64,000 nucleotides of DNA from Nostoc sp. UHCC 0926 (lineage in GTDB: Bacteria > Cyanobacteriota > Cyanobacteriia > Cyanobacteriales > Nostocaceae), in assembly GCF_028623165.1 (NCBI RefSeq), contig NZ_CP117768.1, positions 1,736,001 through 1,800,000 on the forward strand. Direction: 5' to 3'. Within the stretch, counting starts at the first letter, position 1; each line of letters opens with the position of its first letter. The notes beneath the pieces were generated by a model. That model ran no database searches and was not told the DNA's origin. It worked only from the letters and a program-made list of their open reading frames with translations. The translations under genes were made by a program, and so were the position numbers. Shown piece by piece: positions 36,624 to 46,311 of the stretch.

Positions 36624-37168
36624 AACTCCGGCGCTTTACGGGGATAAAGATTTTGGTAGTTGCTCTGTTCAGAGCCTATACTATCGAAATATATATTTTT
36701 TTTGTAAAAAATGTCACGTATTGTGGTAAAACAGTCATCTGTAACGCTACTATTTAAAAACTGTGATAATAATGTAAAATTCTACTGTCTCCAAGCTCAA
36801 ATCGCAGTTTTAAGGTTTGGTTGCAAAAATATTCCCTTCGGCGTAAATGTAAATAGTCGCCAATAAGAGAATATAGGCTATGGAATCTTTGTTACTACAT
36901 GTGTAATTAAATAAAGCATAAAAGTAAACAAGATTGAGTCAATTTAACTAAATAAAAATACTGCTTGAGAATCGAGCAGATGATTTGTACGGAAATTTCT
37001 ATTTCTCAGACCCTGTATGAAAAGCCTTTCTTTAAGGCAGATTAAAAAACTGTGTTGGGGTGTATAGCCGATAACGGCACAGTGACAGATGAAATATTGG
37101 CTACTGGCTACCGAGCAATGGTGAACTAATATATGACAATACATTCTGCACAAGGAGGTGAGATACAA
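36624..37168. other. AT-rich spacer
   Basis: No gene seen between the DUF192 and DUF2949 genes. A few short frames have poor composition. AAGGAGGTGAG at 37152-37162 is the ribosome site of the DUF2949 gene. Confidence 0.4.
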
Positions 37169-37360
37169 ATGTCACCATCAAAATATTCTCGACTTATTCA
37201 TTTCTTGCAAGAAGATTTGGCAATTTCCACAGCATCGCTAGCGGTGGCGCTTCGGCATCGGGAGCAAGATCCAGGCCCTTTGGCAATGATTCTTTGGCAG
37301 TATGGGTTAATTACTCTAGAGCAGTTAGAACAAATTTATGATTGGCTGGAGACAGCGTAG
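37169..37360 (+). CDS. DUF2949 protein
   Basis: From the ATG at 37169 the protein is 63 residues: MSPSKYSRLIHFLQEDLAIS, ALRHREQDPGPLAMILWQYG, LEQLEQIYDWLE. This is the DUF2949 pattern, a small helical family restricted to cyanobacteria. A near-perfect AAGGAGGTGAG sits seven bases before this ATG, which decides the start; an upstream ATG at 37133 would place that site inside the gene. Function is unknown. It is a single gene. Confidence 0.88.
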   Translation: MSPSKYSRLIHFLQEDLAISTASLAVALRHREQDPGPLAMILWQYGLITLEQLEQIYDWLETA

Positions 37361-37954
37361 ATCATACCAATTTTGGATTTTGGATTTTGGATTTTGAATT
37401 TTGAATTTTGAATTTTGGATTTTGGTAAAGCAGCGCAGTTTTCTCCCTACAGCCCTTCTCAAGACAGGAGACGCTCTTGCGTTCGGGCATCCTATGGCAG
37501 GCGCTAGCGTCTCCCTTGGGAGAAGGGGAGCCGCTTGCTCAGAGGGGTTGCCCCAAGTACAGGAGTCAGCCGTGTGGGCGGGTCTGGCGACTTGAGCGGA
37601 CTAGCATCAAGTGGCGTGAGACGATGCCGCGCATAACGTAGCGTTAACGAGTCAGATGCTTGCGGACTCGCTAATGCTGTGCTATCGAGCGTCAGGGATT
37701 AAAAGTCTCTACCAAAAGGCTGTTACCGGAATCTCAAACAATGCTATTTATGCCAATTTAGGATCATACTAAGTTACCAAAGTTAGTATTGTTTAGTGTC
37801 AAATACTCTGTGCGACTGTCTCCTGAGTAAATAATACTATCTAGGGCAAGTTGGTATCATCTAGGAGAATTGAAGCTTGTCAGATCAACTCTACCTTGTG
37901 TAAAGGTTGATATATAGGTCTATTGACTGTGGCGGTTTCTACTCATTTACATCC
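37361..37954. repeat. Repeat mosaic after the DUF2949 gene
   Basis: 37369-37430 holds seven-base TTTTGGA/TTTTGAA tandem repeats. 37440-37700 is a mosaic of CTTCTCAAGACAGGAGACGCTC, GGCGCTAGCGTCTCCCTTGGGAG, GGTTGCCCCAAGTACAGGAGTC and TTAACGAGTCAGATGCTTGCGG units. No coding frame supported. Confidence 0.6.
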
Positions 37955-37998
37955 AAATCAAAAGAGCGAGTTGATAATTTAACTCGCTCTTTTGATTT
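37955..37998. terminator. Strong bidirectional terminator
   Basis: An 18-bp stem (37955-37972 with 37981-37998) around an 8-base loop has the core AAAAGAGCGAGTT/AACTCGCTCTTTT. A and T runs on its two sides let it work in both directions. It lies 12 bp after the stop of the minus-strand aminotransferase and should end that transcript. Confidence 0.85.
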
Positions 37999-38010
37999 AG
38001 TGCTCAGTAC

Positions 38011-39165
38011 TCAGGACTGACTAAACACTCTAACTGCTGCCGCTATACCACATCCAGGGGTGAAGTCTTCGTAGCCAAGTTCTGAGAGTGTAACTTCTAA
38101 GGATGCTATACAGCTGAGGATATCGCGATCGCTCACAAAACCCAAGTGACCAATGCGGAAAATTTTGTTACTCAAATGGTCTTGACCGCCTGCTAGGGCA
38201 ATATCAAAGCGTTTTTTCATCAATGACCGAATCTTATCCGGTTCAATTCCCTGCGGTGCTACAGCCGTAATCGCCGGACTGGCGGAACTATCTGCTGCAA
38301 GCAGGGGTAAATTTAACCCTTGAATGGCGGCGCGGGTAGCATTCTTAAGCCGTTCGTGTCGAGCAAATATTGACTCCAAGCCTTCCTCTTTCATAATTCG
38401 CAACGTGGTGTGCAGCGCTACGATCAAGTTCACAGGCGGAGTAAATGGAGTTGTATTTTTGGCTGTGGCTTTCCGATATTTGCCTAAATCCAAATAATAT
38501 TTCGGTAGCTTCGCAGTTTTGTAAGCTTCCCAAGCTTTGGGGCTGACAGAGACAAAACCCAATCCCGGCGGAATCATATAACCTTTTTGGGAACCGGAGG
38601 CGACTATATCCAAACCCCAAGCATCCACAGGTAGATTGAACGCACCCAAGCTAGTCACGGCGTCAACGATAATTAAAGCTTCACCGTGTTCTTTGACATG
38701 GCGGTTGATGGTTTCTAGGTCATTCAACACGCCCGTCGAGGTTTCGCTGTGGGTAATGATTACGGCTTTGATTTGCTTTTGGGTATCTGCTTGGAGTTTT
38801 TCGGCAAATACGTCTGGAACTAAGGGTTTTCCCCATTCAACCTTAACTTCTTCTACATTCAAACCGTAGGCTTGACCGATTTCTACCCAACGTTCGCCAA
38901 ATTTACCATTAGAGCCAACTAAAATGCGATCGCCTGGAGAGAGAAAATTAATTATTCCAGCTTCTACAGCACCTGTACCACTGACATTCAGCGTCAGCAC
39001 ATCACTTTGAGTTTGGTGCAGCCACTTGAGGTTTTCCGTCACCTCTGCCAATATGTTGCTAAATTCACTGGTGCGGTGCCCAATCGGATGCTTGGCTAAT
39101 GCCAGTAAGGCAGCTTCTGGCACCGGGGTTGGGCCAGGAATCATCAGCATCAGCTTATCGTTCAT
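38011..39165 (-). CDS. Class V aminotransferase (alanine/serine-glyoxylate type)
   Basis: PLP enzyme of 384 residues, in the family of alanine-glyoxylate and serine-pyruvate aminotransferases; cyanobacterial members are often annotated as a soluble-hydrogenase 42-kDa subunit, a historic name. Marks: MIPGPTPVPEAALLALA, HRTSEFSNIL, NVSGTGAVEAGI, the PLP Asp in LIIVDAVTSLGAFNLPVD, and the Schiff-base lysine in ASGSQKGYMIPPGL (Lys194). A role in photorespiratory glyoxylate removal is the likeliest. It is monocistronic, with a strong terminator 12 bp behind. Confidence 0.93.
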   Translation of the reverse strand: MNDKLMLMIPGPTPVPEAALLALAKHPIGHRTSEFSNILAEVTENLKWLHQTQSDVLTLNVSGTGAVEAGIINFLSPGDRILVGSNGKFGERWVEIGQAYGLNVEEVKVEWGKPLVPDVFAEKLQADTQKQIKAVIITHSETSTGVLNDLETINRHVKEHGEALIIVDAVTSLGAFNLPVDAWGLDIVASGSQKGYMIPPGLGFVSVSPKAWEAYKTAKLPKYYLDLGKYRKATAKNTTPFTPPVNLIVALHTTLRIMKEEGLESIFARHERLKNATRAAIQGLNLPLLAADSSASPAITAVAPQGIEPDKIRSLMKKRFDIALAGGQDHLSNKIFRIGHLGFVSDRDILSCIASLEVTLSELGYEDFTPGCGIAAAVRVFSQS

Positions 39166-40080
39166 GTGTCTATCCTAAAGTTAAATAGAAGTCAAAATTG
39201 TGGGAAGTTGGTTAAGTCTGGTAGCAATTTCTAGATATTTATTTACAAATTACACTCAGTTTGTCACCAGTCTTGTTGTATATTTTCCGAATCCATAGGA
39301 AAAGTATCGTGGGAGTTATTGATCGGTAAGTTTGACCTTTGCAATTTATATGAGACTCCAACTCAGATGAAACCTCTGTTCCAGGCAATTTTACCACACA
39401 CCTAGATGCCAGGTTAAGGCGTCTGCTCGTAGGGGAGTGGCTATTTTAGCCAAGGGCGAAGCGTCTATCTAGACTTTTACAATTTTAGGCACAGGTATGA
39501 GAAATTCTTAAATCTTACCTATAATCCGCCTCTGTTGTTTTTATTGAAACATGCAAAATCGTTTTGAATATCGCGGGAATTGTCGGTGAAAAAGCTATGT
39601 TTTGCTTCAACGAAGGAAGTAACCTCCTACACTATGCGGAAGACTAGGATGTCACCGTTTGCTAAGAGATAGAAGATACCTAACCCAAACTTTTCAATCT
39701 GCTTGGGTCGAAGATTTGTTATTGGATTGCCATTCTCTAAAGAATACCTCCATCTATAGAGGAGGTGACGATTTATTTGAGTCCAAATCGCTTCGATGCT
39801 AATATCCAAGACTTCTCTGGCTTACTTGATGGCGATTCATTTGCCGCTGAAGTTGAGATATTTATGCTACTAATTCCTGCACATTGTGAACCGGCACTCA
39901 GTGGTAGGCGATGGCTACGGCGGGCTACGCCTACGCTAATAAACTATAAGTTTTTATACTATACTTACAAAATTGCTACAGTTGTGCTTAGTCTTGTTAG
40001 TTACCATTCATGGTGAGTCGTTTTTAACTAGTGTCAGTTCATAAACTGTCACTCACCAGATGCCCGGTTTTCTTGCAAAA
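39166..40080. other. Long spacer upstream of candidate small RNA
   Basis: No secure gene. A 60-codon minus-strand frame at 39627-39809 (RYSLENGNPITNLRPKQIEK, LGIFYLLANGDILVF) has a protein-like look but no clear ribosome site. 39425-39470 and 39900-39935 are repeat pieces. A hairpin, AGTGTCAGTT/AACTGTCACT with one mismatch, lies at 40030-40053. Confidence 0.4.
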
Positions 40081-40096
40081 GAGATATTCTTAGTTA

Positions 40097-40260
40097 GTGC
40101 AAGGAGTGATACCATTTCACCACATGTTTGTCACAAGTTATCCCCGCAATACTCCCTCCCAAGGGAGTGTTGCAGATTTCAAATGTTGCATCAAACGAGT
40201 GAGTTGGTATAAGCTTTTACGGGAAAGCGCTTGAGTGAGCAAAACTCTCAAGCGCTTTTT
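40097..40260 (+). ncRNA. Candidate structured small RNA (rod-shaped, 6S-like plan)
   Basis: There is no coding frame, but strong nested pairing. A 12-bp closing helix (one mismatch) joins 40109-40120 with 40199-40210. A second helix pairs GTTTG 40126-40130 with CAAAC 40192-40196. A perfect 12-bp hairpin with one G-T pair caps it (40146-40173, loop CCCA). An unpaired bubble remains between the inner helices and the cap. A classic terminator follows at 40224-40260. A rod with a central bubble and terminal hairpin is the plan of 6S RNA, but I cannot confirm that family. The 5' end is a guess; TATTCT at 40085-40090 could be its -10 box. Confidence 0.45.
40224..40260 (+). terminator. Intrinsic terminator with no protein gene upstream
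   Basis: AAAGCGCTTGAG (40224-40235) pairs with CTCAAGCGCTTT (40247-40258), followed by further T bases. The nearest plus-strand protein gene upstream is almost 3 kb away, so this terminator implies a non-coding transcript. Confidence 0.8.
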
Positions 40261-40377
40261 CGTGTATAAATCAAACAGTCCTACTCTCTGGACGATCATA
40301 TAGATGTTATTAAATACACATATACCATAGAAAGAAACTACTGTTACAATACTTCTTGCAACAGATACTTCATGGCT

Positions 40378-40476
40378 TTACAGCAGAATTCAAGTATTTG
40401 AACCACATCTGTCGTAGGGGCGCAAGGCCTTGCGCCCCTACCGCGTGGTCTATTTACCTGACAATAGCTGTAACAT
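40378..40476 (+). mobile_element. MITE core copy 1 (28-bp palindrome family)
   Basis: Nearly identical to 61216-61314 and, inverted, to 53654-53748. The centre (40414-40441) is a perfect 28-bp palindrome with the half-site GTAGGGGCGCAAGG. This copy lacks the ATGATGTCCGGGC end that the 61-kb copy has. It runs into the coding frame that follows. Confidence 0.8.
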
Positions 40477-40834
40477 CCCTACAGAAGAATTAAAAAGTGA
40501 CTCCTATAAGACTCATCCAGGCAGAGCAGATAAACTAGCAAGACGCGCCATATACGCTCGGGAAATGCACAATAACACATTTACGATTCAGTATGCCCGT
40601 GAGCAAATTACTCAAGAACATTGGAATAGTCCTATTTTTAGTCGCGTGAATCAGATTCTTACCCTGACCTGGGGGATTGCCTTCGCGCTAAGTGCATTGA
40701 TCAGTTGGCTGCTGCCGCTCAACGTTTCTACAATTCTACACATTGTCCTGGTTGCGATCGCCATCTTCATGACGATACGCTTCCCCGCTTGGTACCGCAA
40801 TCGGGCATTAAAAAATAGGAGTACAGAGTTATGA
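40430..40834 (+). pseudogene. Membrane protein with N-terminus replaced by MITE sequence
   Basis: The frame opens at a TTG inside the palindrome of a MITE. Its first 12-15 codons (RPYRVVYLPDNSCN) are repeat sequence. Native-looking sequence follows: PGRADKLARRAIYAREMHNN, FTIQYAREQITQEHWNSPIF, then two hydrophobic helices at about 87-107 and 107-124 (LTWGIAFALSALISWLLPL and STILHIVLVAIAIFMTI), and a basic tail. I read it as the C-terminal part of an older gene whose start was removed or displaced by the repeat. It could still be translated as a 134-residue chimera. I do not know the family. Confidence 0.6.
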
Positions 40835-40900
40835 ATTCAGATGTGAATTTAGCAATGGTTGGCCAGCATGAACGCCTACCGTGTTCTCTTCCCTCTACTC

Positions 40901-43726
40901 TTAGCTGACTACAAAATTCACTAACTTTCCAGGCACCACAATCACCTTTTTAATCTCTTTACCCTCAAGGTTACGCTGGGCAACTTCTGATTCACGGGCG
41001 TACTTCTCTTGCGCTGCCTTATCTGCTTGCGCTGGTACTTGAATTGTGCCGCGAGTTTTGCCATTAATCTGAATCACTAAAGTGATTTCATCAGCTACCA
41101 AAGCAGCTGGGTCAAATGATGGCCAAGTTTGAGTGTGAACTGAATCAGTTTCACCCAATAAATGCCATAATTCATCAGCAATGTGTGGTGCAAATGGTGC
41201 TAGCAATAGCACCAAATTCTGAATACCTTCTGCGTAAATTGGTGAATTTTTGCCGCTGGCATCAGTTAGGGCATTACTCAACTTCATCAATTCTGAAATA
41301 GCTGTGTTGAATTGATATTCACCTTCCACATCTTCTGTCACCGCTTGAATAGCCGTGTGAATCGCCCGCCGCAATTCCTTTTCTGCCTTAGTTAAATCAG
41401 ATTGGGCTTGCTTACGGGATACCCCAGCCGCAACATAATCTGTCACCAAACGCCAAACCCGATTTAAAAAGCGGAATTGTCCTTCCACATCGGCTTCATC
41501 CCATTCCAGATCTTTTTCTGGCGGCGCTTTGAACAAGATGAACATCCGCGCTGTGTCTACACCGTATTTGGCAATTACATCTTCTGGCGCTACACCGTTA
41601 CCCTTTGACTTAGACATTGTGGCGTAGAGACGTTGTAATGGTTCGCCTGTATCGGGGTCGCGGGGGTCGGCGGAATTGACCAGATTAGAAGGAATCCATT
41701 TATCTTTACCGCCCTTGTTGGGATTTAGGTAAGTTAAACCCTGTACCATACCTTGAGTTAACAGGCGTTGGAAGGGTTCGTCAAAGTTCAGTAACCCTCT
41801 GTCCCGTAGAACCTTAGTAAAGAACCGCGAATATAACAAATGTAAAATCGCGTGTTCAATCCCACCTACGTACTGATCAACTGGCATCCAGTCGTTAATT
41901 TTACTTGAATCAAAAACCTGTTGTTCATTCTTAGCATCAGGGAAGCGCAAGAAATACCACGAGGAATCAATAAAAGTATCCATCGTGTCAGTTTCCCGCT
42001 TTGCCGGAGTACCACAAGTTGGACAAGGCACATTTACCCAGCTTTCTAACTGACTTAAAGGTGAACCGCCACGTCCAGAAAATTCCACCTCTTCTGGCAA
42101 CTGAACTGGCAAATCTTTATCAGGTACTGGCACTATCCCACAGTTGGGACAGTGAATTACAGGTATTGGTGCGCCCCAGTAACGCTGCCGCGAAATTAAC
42201 CAATCCCGCAAGCGATATTGCACCCGCACTTTACCAAAACCTTGTTTTTCGGCGTATTCAATTATGGCTTGTTTAGCATCTGTAGAGTTTTTGCCAGTAA
42301 ACTGACCGGAGTTCACAAGAATACCAGCTTCCAGGTAGGCTGTATTCAAGATTGCTGTGCTTCTTTGTTGAAACTCCTTCTCAAGTTCACGTTTGGCTTG
42401 GAAATAGTTGGTTTGTGAATCTTGATTACCTGTGTTTTGCCAAATCTCGTAGGCACGTTGGTTCACATCTTCTTCAGTGAAGCACATATCAAGTTCACGT
42501 TTGGCTTGGAAATAGTTGGTTTGTGAATCTTGATTACCTGTGTTTTGCCAAATCTCATAGGCGCGTTGCTTCACTTCTTTTTCAGTGACAGCCTGTTGCA
42601 CGGTATGCATCTTGCCTATTTTTTCTTCAGGCACAATCACCACTTTAATAGGCAAATTTTGTTCTTTAGCAAACTTAAAATCCCGAACATCGTGGGCTGG
42701 TACTCCCATTACTGCCCCAGTACCATACTCATACAGTACATAGTCAGCAATCCAAATGGGCACTTCTTCTGCTGTAAACGGGTTAATTGCCACCCCACCT
42801 GTAGGGATACCCCGCTTAGGTTTGTCTTCAGCAGTCCGTTCCAACTCACTTTGATTGGAAACCTCTTTAATAAAGGCTTCTACCGCTGCTTGTTGTTCTT
42901 TTGTGGTGACGCGCTTTGTTAAGGGATGTTCTGGTGCTAACACTAAGTAGCTGACACCATAAACGGTATCTGGGCGTGTGGTGTACACGCCGATTTTTTC
43001 ATCTATCCCAATGATCGGAAATTCTAAGTAAGCGCCTGTAGATTTACCAATCCAGTTTGCCTGCATCAACTTGACGCGTTCCGGCCAACCTGTCAATTTA
43101 TCTAAGTCATTCAGCAATTCTTCAGCGTAGTCGGTAATCTTAAAAAACCACTGCCGCAATAATTTGCGCTCAACTATTGCCCCACTGCGCCAGGAACGCC
43201 CTTCGTTATCAACTTGCTCATTTGCCAGTACAGTTTGGTCAATGGGGTCCCAGTTTACCGCTGCTTCTTTTTGGTAAGCTAACCCAGCTTGCAAAAACTG
43301 CAAGAAAATCCATTGCGTCCACTTGTAATAATCCGGTGAACAGGTAGCAAGTTCACATTCCCAGTCGATGGATAAACCAAGACGCTGCAATTGCTGCCGC
43401 ATCTGGGCAATATTCTGATAAGTCCACTTTGCTGGCGGCACACCACGGTCAATGGCGGCATTTTCTGCCGGCAACCCAAAGGCATCCCAACCCATTGGGT
43501 GTATTACGCGATAGCCTTGCATTCGCTTGAGACGGGCAATCACATCGGTAATCGTATAATTACGGACGTGACCCATGTGTAGGCTGCCCGATGGATAAGG
43601 GAACATGGATAAAGCGTAAAATTTTGGCTTGTTGCTAGCTGTAGGTGTTTGATCTAAGCCAAGTTGTACCCATGTTTTTTGCCATTTTTCCTCAATTGCT
43701 GCTGGGTTATATCGGGAATCCACCAA
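40901..43726 (-). CDS. leuS: Leucyl-tRNA synthetase with duplicated insertion
   Basis: Charges tRNA-Leu. The 941-residue class I synthetase has the HIGH-type motif [14 protein letters not shown] (HMGH at 50-53), the zinc-like CPNCG and CPTCG knuckles, and KMSKS as [10 protein letters not shown]. Cyanobacterial LeuRS is usually near 870 residues. The excess sits in the editing (CP1) region, after [10 protein letters not shown], as two 36-residue copies of a unit containing [20 protein letters not shown]. The unit resembles a DUF2934 helix motif. Editing-domain sequence resumes at [21 protein letters not shown]. All catalytic parts look intact, so the enzyme should work with the insertion looped out. 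Confidence 0.97.
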   Translation of the reverse strand: MVDSRYNPAAIEEKWQKTWVQLGLDQTPTASNKPKFYALSMFPYPSGSLHMGHVRNYTITDVIARLKRMQGYRVIHPMGWDAFGLPAENAAIDRGVPPAKWTYQNIAQMRQQLQRLGLSIDWECELATCSPDYYKWTQWIFLQFLQAGLAYQKEAAVNWDPIDQTVLANEQVDNEGRSWRSGAIVERKLLRQWFFKITDYAEELLNDLDKLTGWPERVKLMQANWIGKSTGAYLEFPIIGIDEKIGVYTTRPDTVYGVSYLVLAPEHPLTKRVTTKEQQAAVEAFIKEVSNQSELERTAEDKPKRGIPTGGVAINPFTAEEVPIWIADYVLYEYGTGAVMGVPAHDVRDFKFAKEQNLPIKVVIVPEEKIGKMHTVQQAVTEKEVKQRAYEIWQNTGNQDSQTNYFQAKRELDMCFTEEDVNQRAYEIWQNTGNQDSQTNYFQAKRELEKEFQQRSTAILNTAYLEAGILVNSGQFTGKNSTDAKQAIIEYAEKQGFGKVRVQYRLRDWLISRQRYWGAPIPVIHCPNCGIVPVPDKDLPVQLPEEVEFSGRGGSPLSQLESWVNVPCPTCGTPAKRETDTMDTFIDSSWYFLRFPDAKNEQQVFDSSKINDWMPVDQYVGGIEHAILHLLYSRFFTKVLRDRGLLNFDEPFQRLLTQGMVQGLTYLNPNKGGKDKWIPSNLVNSADPRDPDTGEPLQRLYATMSKSKGNGVAPEDVIAKYGVDTARMFILFKAPPEKDLEWDEADVEGQFRFLNRVWRLVTDYVAAGVSRKQAQSDLTKAEKELRRAIHTAIQAVTEDVEGEYQFNTAISELMKLSNALTDASGKNSPIYAEGIQNLVLLLAPFAPHIADELWHLLGETDSVHTQTWPSFDPAALVADEITLVIQINGKTRGTIQVPAQADKAAQEKYARESEVAQRNLEGKEIKKVIVVPGKLVNFVVS
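42381..42596 (-). repeat. 108-bp in-frame tandem duplication inside leuS
   Basis: Two adjacent 108-bp units (42381-42488, 42489-42596) are near identical for their first 69 bases and diverge more toward the end that encodes TEKEVKQ/TEEDVNQ. The period is 36 codons, so the frame is kept. Higher identity over the [14 protein letters not shown] part suggests a recent duplication or gene conversion. Confidence 0.92.
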
Positions 43727-43893
43727 AAAAATTCTCCTACTGGGTCTGTCTAGGTTAACCTGCTAGTCAACCTGCTAGGTTAACCTATATTGTAGGTCAA
43801 CTACTCACAGATTTATCTAATTGAGCATCAGCCTGATTATGCCCGAACTGCTAGTGTTTCAGGTATAGCAAGAGTCATTTGATGAAGGTTTAG

Positions 43894-44349
43894 ATGGTTG
43901 AATCAAATATACAATTTTCCGATTTGGTGCGGGTTTTTGTCTACGGCACACTCAAACCAGGTGAAGCTAACTATAAAAAATACTGTGCTGACAAGATAAT
44001 AGATGTTAAAAGAGCTTTTATACAAGGTAAATTGTTTGCTCTACCAATGGGCTACCCAGCAATGACGCTAGGGAATACCCAAGTTTACGGATATTTACTT
44101 TCTTTTTCCAACCCAAGGATTTTAAATGAGCTAGATCTGCTGGAAAATTACCAGCCCACTAGACAACCACCAGAAAACCTCTATAATCGACAAATTATCG
44201 AGGTTTATCAGCCACAGTCGCTCTCTCTGGGTTGGGCTTGGGTTTATTTGATGACTCTAGACCAAGTTAACCAATTAGGAGGATTTCTCCAACCTGATGG
44301 CTGGTGGACAGGCTGTGGTTTAACAGCAAAGTACAGTTATGATCTGTGA
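43894..44349 (+). CDS. Gamma-glutamylcyclotransferase-like (AIG2/GGCT) protein
   Basis: The 151-residue protein has the GGCT fold: VRVFVYGTLKPGEANYKKY (substrate loop YGTLKPG), VQGKLFALP-like IQGKLFALPMGYPAM, VYGYLLSF and the catalytic Glu in LNELDLLENYQPT. It may cleave gamma-glutamylamines or act in glutathione turnover. The extension near the C-terminus (GGFLQPDGWWTGCGL) is not part of the core fold. It converges on the anti-sigma gene with a 16-bp gap. Confidence 0.88.
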   Translation: MVESNIQFSDLVRVFVYGTLKPGEANYKKYCADKIIDVKRAFIQGKLFALPMGYPAMTLGNTQVYGYLLSFSNPRILNELDLLENYQPTRQPPENLYNRQIIEVYQPQSLSLGWAWVYLMTLDQVNQLGGFLQPDGWWTGCGLTAKYSYDL

Positions 44350-44365
44350 ACTGTTAACTTTGCGA

Positions 44366-44980
44366 TTAGTTTATGTCCTGTTTGGAGTCGTGCCGTTGCG
44401 GCTGTACCGGATAGATTGGATTTTCTGGAGAAGCAACTGCTGCTTTAGGAATTTCAATTACCGGGTTATTTAGTCCTACCATCAGCTGAGAAGGTGGAAC
44501 CATAGACGCTGATGACGTTTGTATCGGTTCTATTTCTGGTCGTTGTGCCAGTTGCCGCGGACTCGAACCACCAGATACTAAGCCAGATACTGCACCGATT
44601 ACACAAGCCGCAATGGCTGCACCTCCCACCATCCAGTTTAAACGGGAACGGCGGCGCAAACGTGTCAATACTTGCTGAACTGTTGCTTCTGGTGATTGTT
44701 GGGCTGTTGGCACTGGGAGAGTCCGCAAGCCTTGACGCAGCTTTAAGAGTCGGGCATACAAGCATTGAACTGAGGCATCATTTGCCAGCCATTCTTCTAC
44801 TTGCCTGCGTTCGGGGGCTGTGACTTCACCATCGAGATAAGCACTCAATAACTCGAAGCGATCGCGCTTCACCATATCCATAAGACCCGTTGATTCATTG
44901 GTATGCTTGGCCATTCCATCTGACAAATCTTGAGGAAGTTGCAAAGGAGAACGGTCGTAAAACTGAGAATCAGTAGTCAT
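44366..44980 (-). CDS. Anti-sigma factor partner of SigG-type sigma factor
   Basis: The 204-residue protein has a cytoplasmic anti-sigma domain (about 38-95: RFELLSAYLDGEVTAPERR, VEEWLANDASVQCLYARL), one membrane helix at about 116-136 (WMVGGAAIAACVIGAVSGLV) and a 70-residue periplasmic Pro/Ser/Gln-rich tail. This plan fits a membrane anti-sigma factor released by stress-triggered cleavage. It lies 156 bp downstream of the ECF sigma factor on the same strand, which supports the pairing. No CxxC/His zinc motif is seen, so it is not a ZAS-type redox sensor. Confidence 0.85.
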   Translation of the reverse strand: MTTDSQFYDRSPLQLPQDLSDGMAKHTNESTGLMDMVKRDRFELLSAYLDGEVTAPERRQVEEWLANDASVQCLYARLLKLRQGLRTLPVPTAQQSPEATVQQVLTRLRRRSRLNWMVGGAAIAACVIGAVSGLVSGGSSPRQLAQRPEIEPIQTSSASMVPPSQLMVGLNNPVIEIPKAAVASPENPIYPVQPQRHDSKQDIN

Positions 44981-45136
44981 CTTAACATTATTACCAATTT
45001 AAACACGGGTAAACTGGACGGAAATTCGGAAAAATTAGCCAATTTTCCTCCTAAGGGCAGAGGCGATCTACATCTTTGTGGTAATTCTTAATCAATGCTT
45101 AAATTCTGCCATTCGGCAGAGGCAAGATGCTGTAAA

Positions 45137-45793
45137 TTAGGAGTCTAGATAATTCTGCAAGTGAGCTTGCAGCCTCGATCTAGCTCTGGCAATTCTTGAT
45201 TTCACAGTTCCTAATGAAACTCCAGTGATTTCGGCAATTTCTTCGTATGCCATGCCTTCGATTTCTCTGAGGACAATGGTAGTACGAAAGACTTCTGGTA
45301 AATCCGCGATCGCTTCCCGTAATTGCTCGTAAAATTCTCTAGTTGTCAGTTCTTCTTCAGGACCTGGGGTATCGCCGGCGATTTCCCAATCCATCTCGCC
45401 GTCCTCTAACAAGCGGGGAGCATCCAGTGACAAAGGACTCATAACCCGCTTGCGTTTACGCAACTCATCATAAAACAAGTTGGTGGCAATGCGGCTTAAC
45501 CAGCCCCGAAATTTAGCAGGCTCTTGTAATCGGTTAATATTCCGATAGACTCGAATCCAAACTTCTTGAGCCAAATCGGCTCTGTCAGCCCAATCTGGAG
45601 CCAGGTGGTATAGAACTTTATCAACTTGACTTTGATAGCGGCGTAATAGTTCTGCAAACGCAGCACGATCTGGTCGCAGTCCCGCTTGACAGCGCAAAAT
45701 TAAATCGTGATTAGGGAGTTTGTCAACTTGCACTGATGCTTCTGGATACTTTGCATCAACCGTTGACCAGGATACAGTAATCGACTGACTCAT
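45137..45793 (-). CDS. sigG: ECF RNA polymerase sigma factor, SigG type
   Basis: The 218-residue group 4 sigma factor has region 2 at about 40-110 (FAELLRRYQSQVDKVLYHL, DLAQEVWIRVYRNINRL, FRGWLSRIATNLFYDELRKR) and region 4 at about 160-215 (LPEVFRTTIVLREIEGMAYE, EIAEITGVSLGTVKSRIARA). Sequence style matches SigG of Nostoc/Anabaena, an envelope or oxidative-stress sigma factor. Its membrane anti-sigma partner follows in the same operon. A small secreted or membrane peptide gene lies upstream. Confidence 0.93.
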   Translation of the reverse strand: MSQSITVSWSTVDAKYPEASVQVDKLPNHDLILRCQAGLRPDRAAFAELLRRYQSQVDKVLYHLAPDWADRADLAQEVWIRVYRNINRLQEPAKFRGWLSRIATNLFYDELRKRKRVMSPLSLDAPRLLEDGEMDWEIAGDTPGPEEELTTREFYEQLREAIADLPEVFRTTIVLREIEGMAYEEIAEITGVSLGTVKSRIARARSRLQAHLQNYLDS

Positions 45794-46161
45794 AGATCGT
45801 ACTGGCTCTAAATCATCCCTATCTATTAGACCTGCTAATGGGACAGAAGTTCCATGCTAAGGTGACGGATTTCTGACTGGAACACTGAAGCATACAATTT
45901 TGGATACATTTATAGCAATAAGGAGAGCCACTTTTTCCTTATACTGTTCGCATAGTTGCCCTTGCACCCATCAACTAACAAAGGCGCAGCAATATGCACA
46001 TTTTGGTCATTTTAGCAACTGGGTATATACGCTTGATAAAAATAATTAAATCTAGTTATAAGGATGAAGATAAAAATTTTGTAATTCTAACTTCTTGATA
46101 CCTTTAAAATTCAGGCAATAATTTCTGGAAGTTGGCTTGCTGTGGTTACTATAATGGTGAT
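45794..46161. other. Spacer upstream of sigG
   Basis: No gene seen. AT-rich; should contain the sigG promoter. Confidence 0.4.
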
Positions 46162-46311
46162 TTATTTTTTTGATTTTATTACCAGAATAGTTGCTGATTG
46201 TTCTGGTTGTGAACCGTAGGTAGCACCATTTTGTTGCTCTGGTACGCGAACTTGAAAAAAGAAATTGAGGGAAAATGTAATTGTGACTGCTAGCAATAGT
46301 TTTTCAAACAT
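46162..46311 (-). CDS. 49-residue secreted or membrane-anchored peptide, unknown
   Basis: The minus strand encodes 49 residues: MFEKLLLAVTITFSLNFFFQ, then a polar tail with VRVPEQQNGATYGSQPEQSA and ending VIKSKK. The first 20 residues form a signal sequence or membrane anchor. GGGAG lies eight bases before the ATG. It is about 370 bp upstream of sigG on the same strand; a link to the envelope-stress regulon is possible but only by position. I do not recognise a family. Confidence 0.58.
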   Translation of the reverse strand: MFEKLLLAVTITFSLNFFFQVRVPEQQNGATYGSQPEQSATILVIKSKK

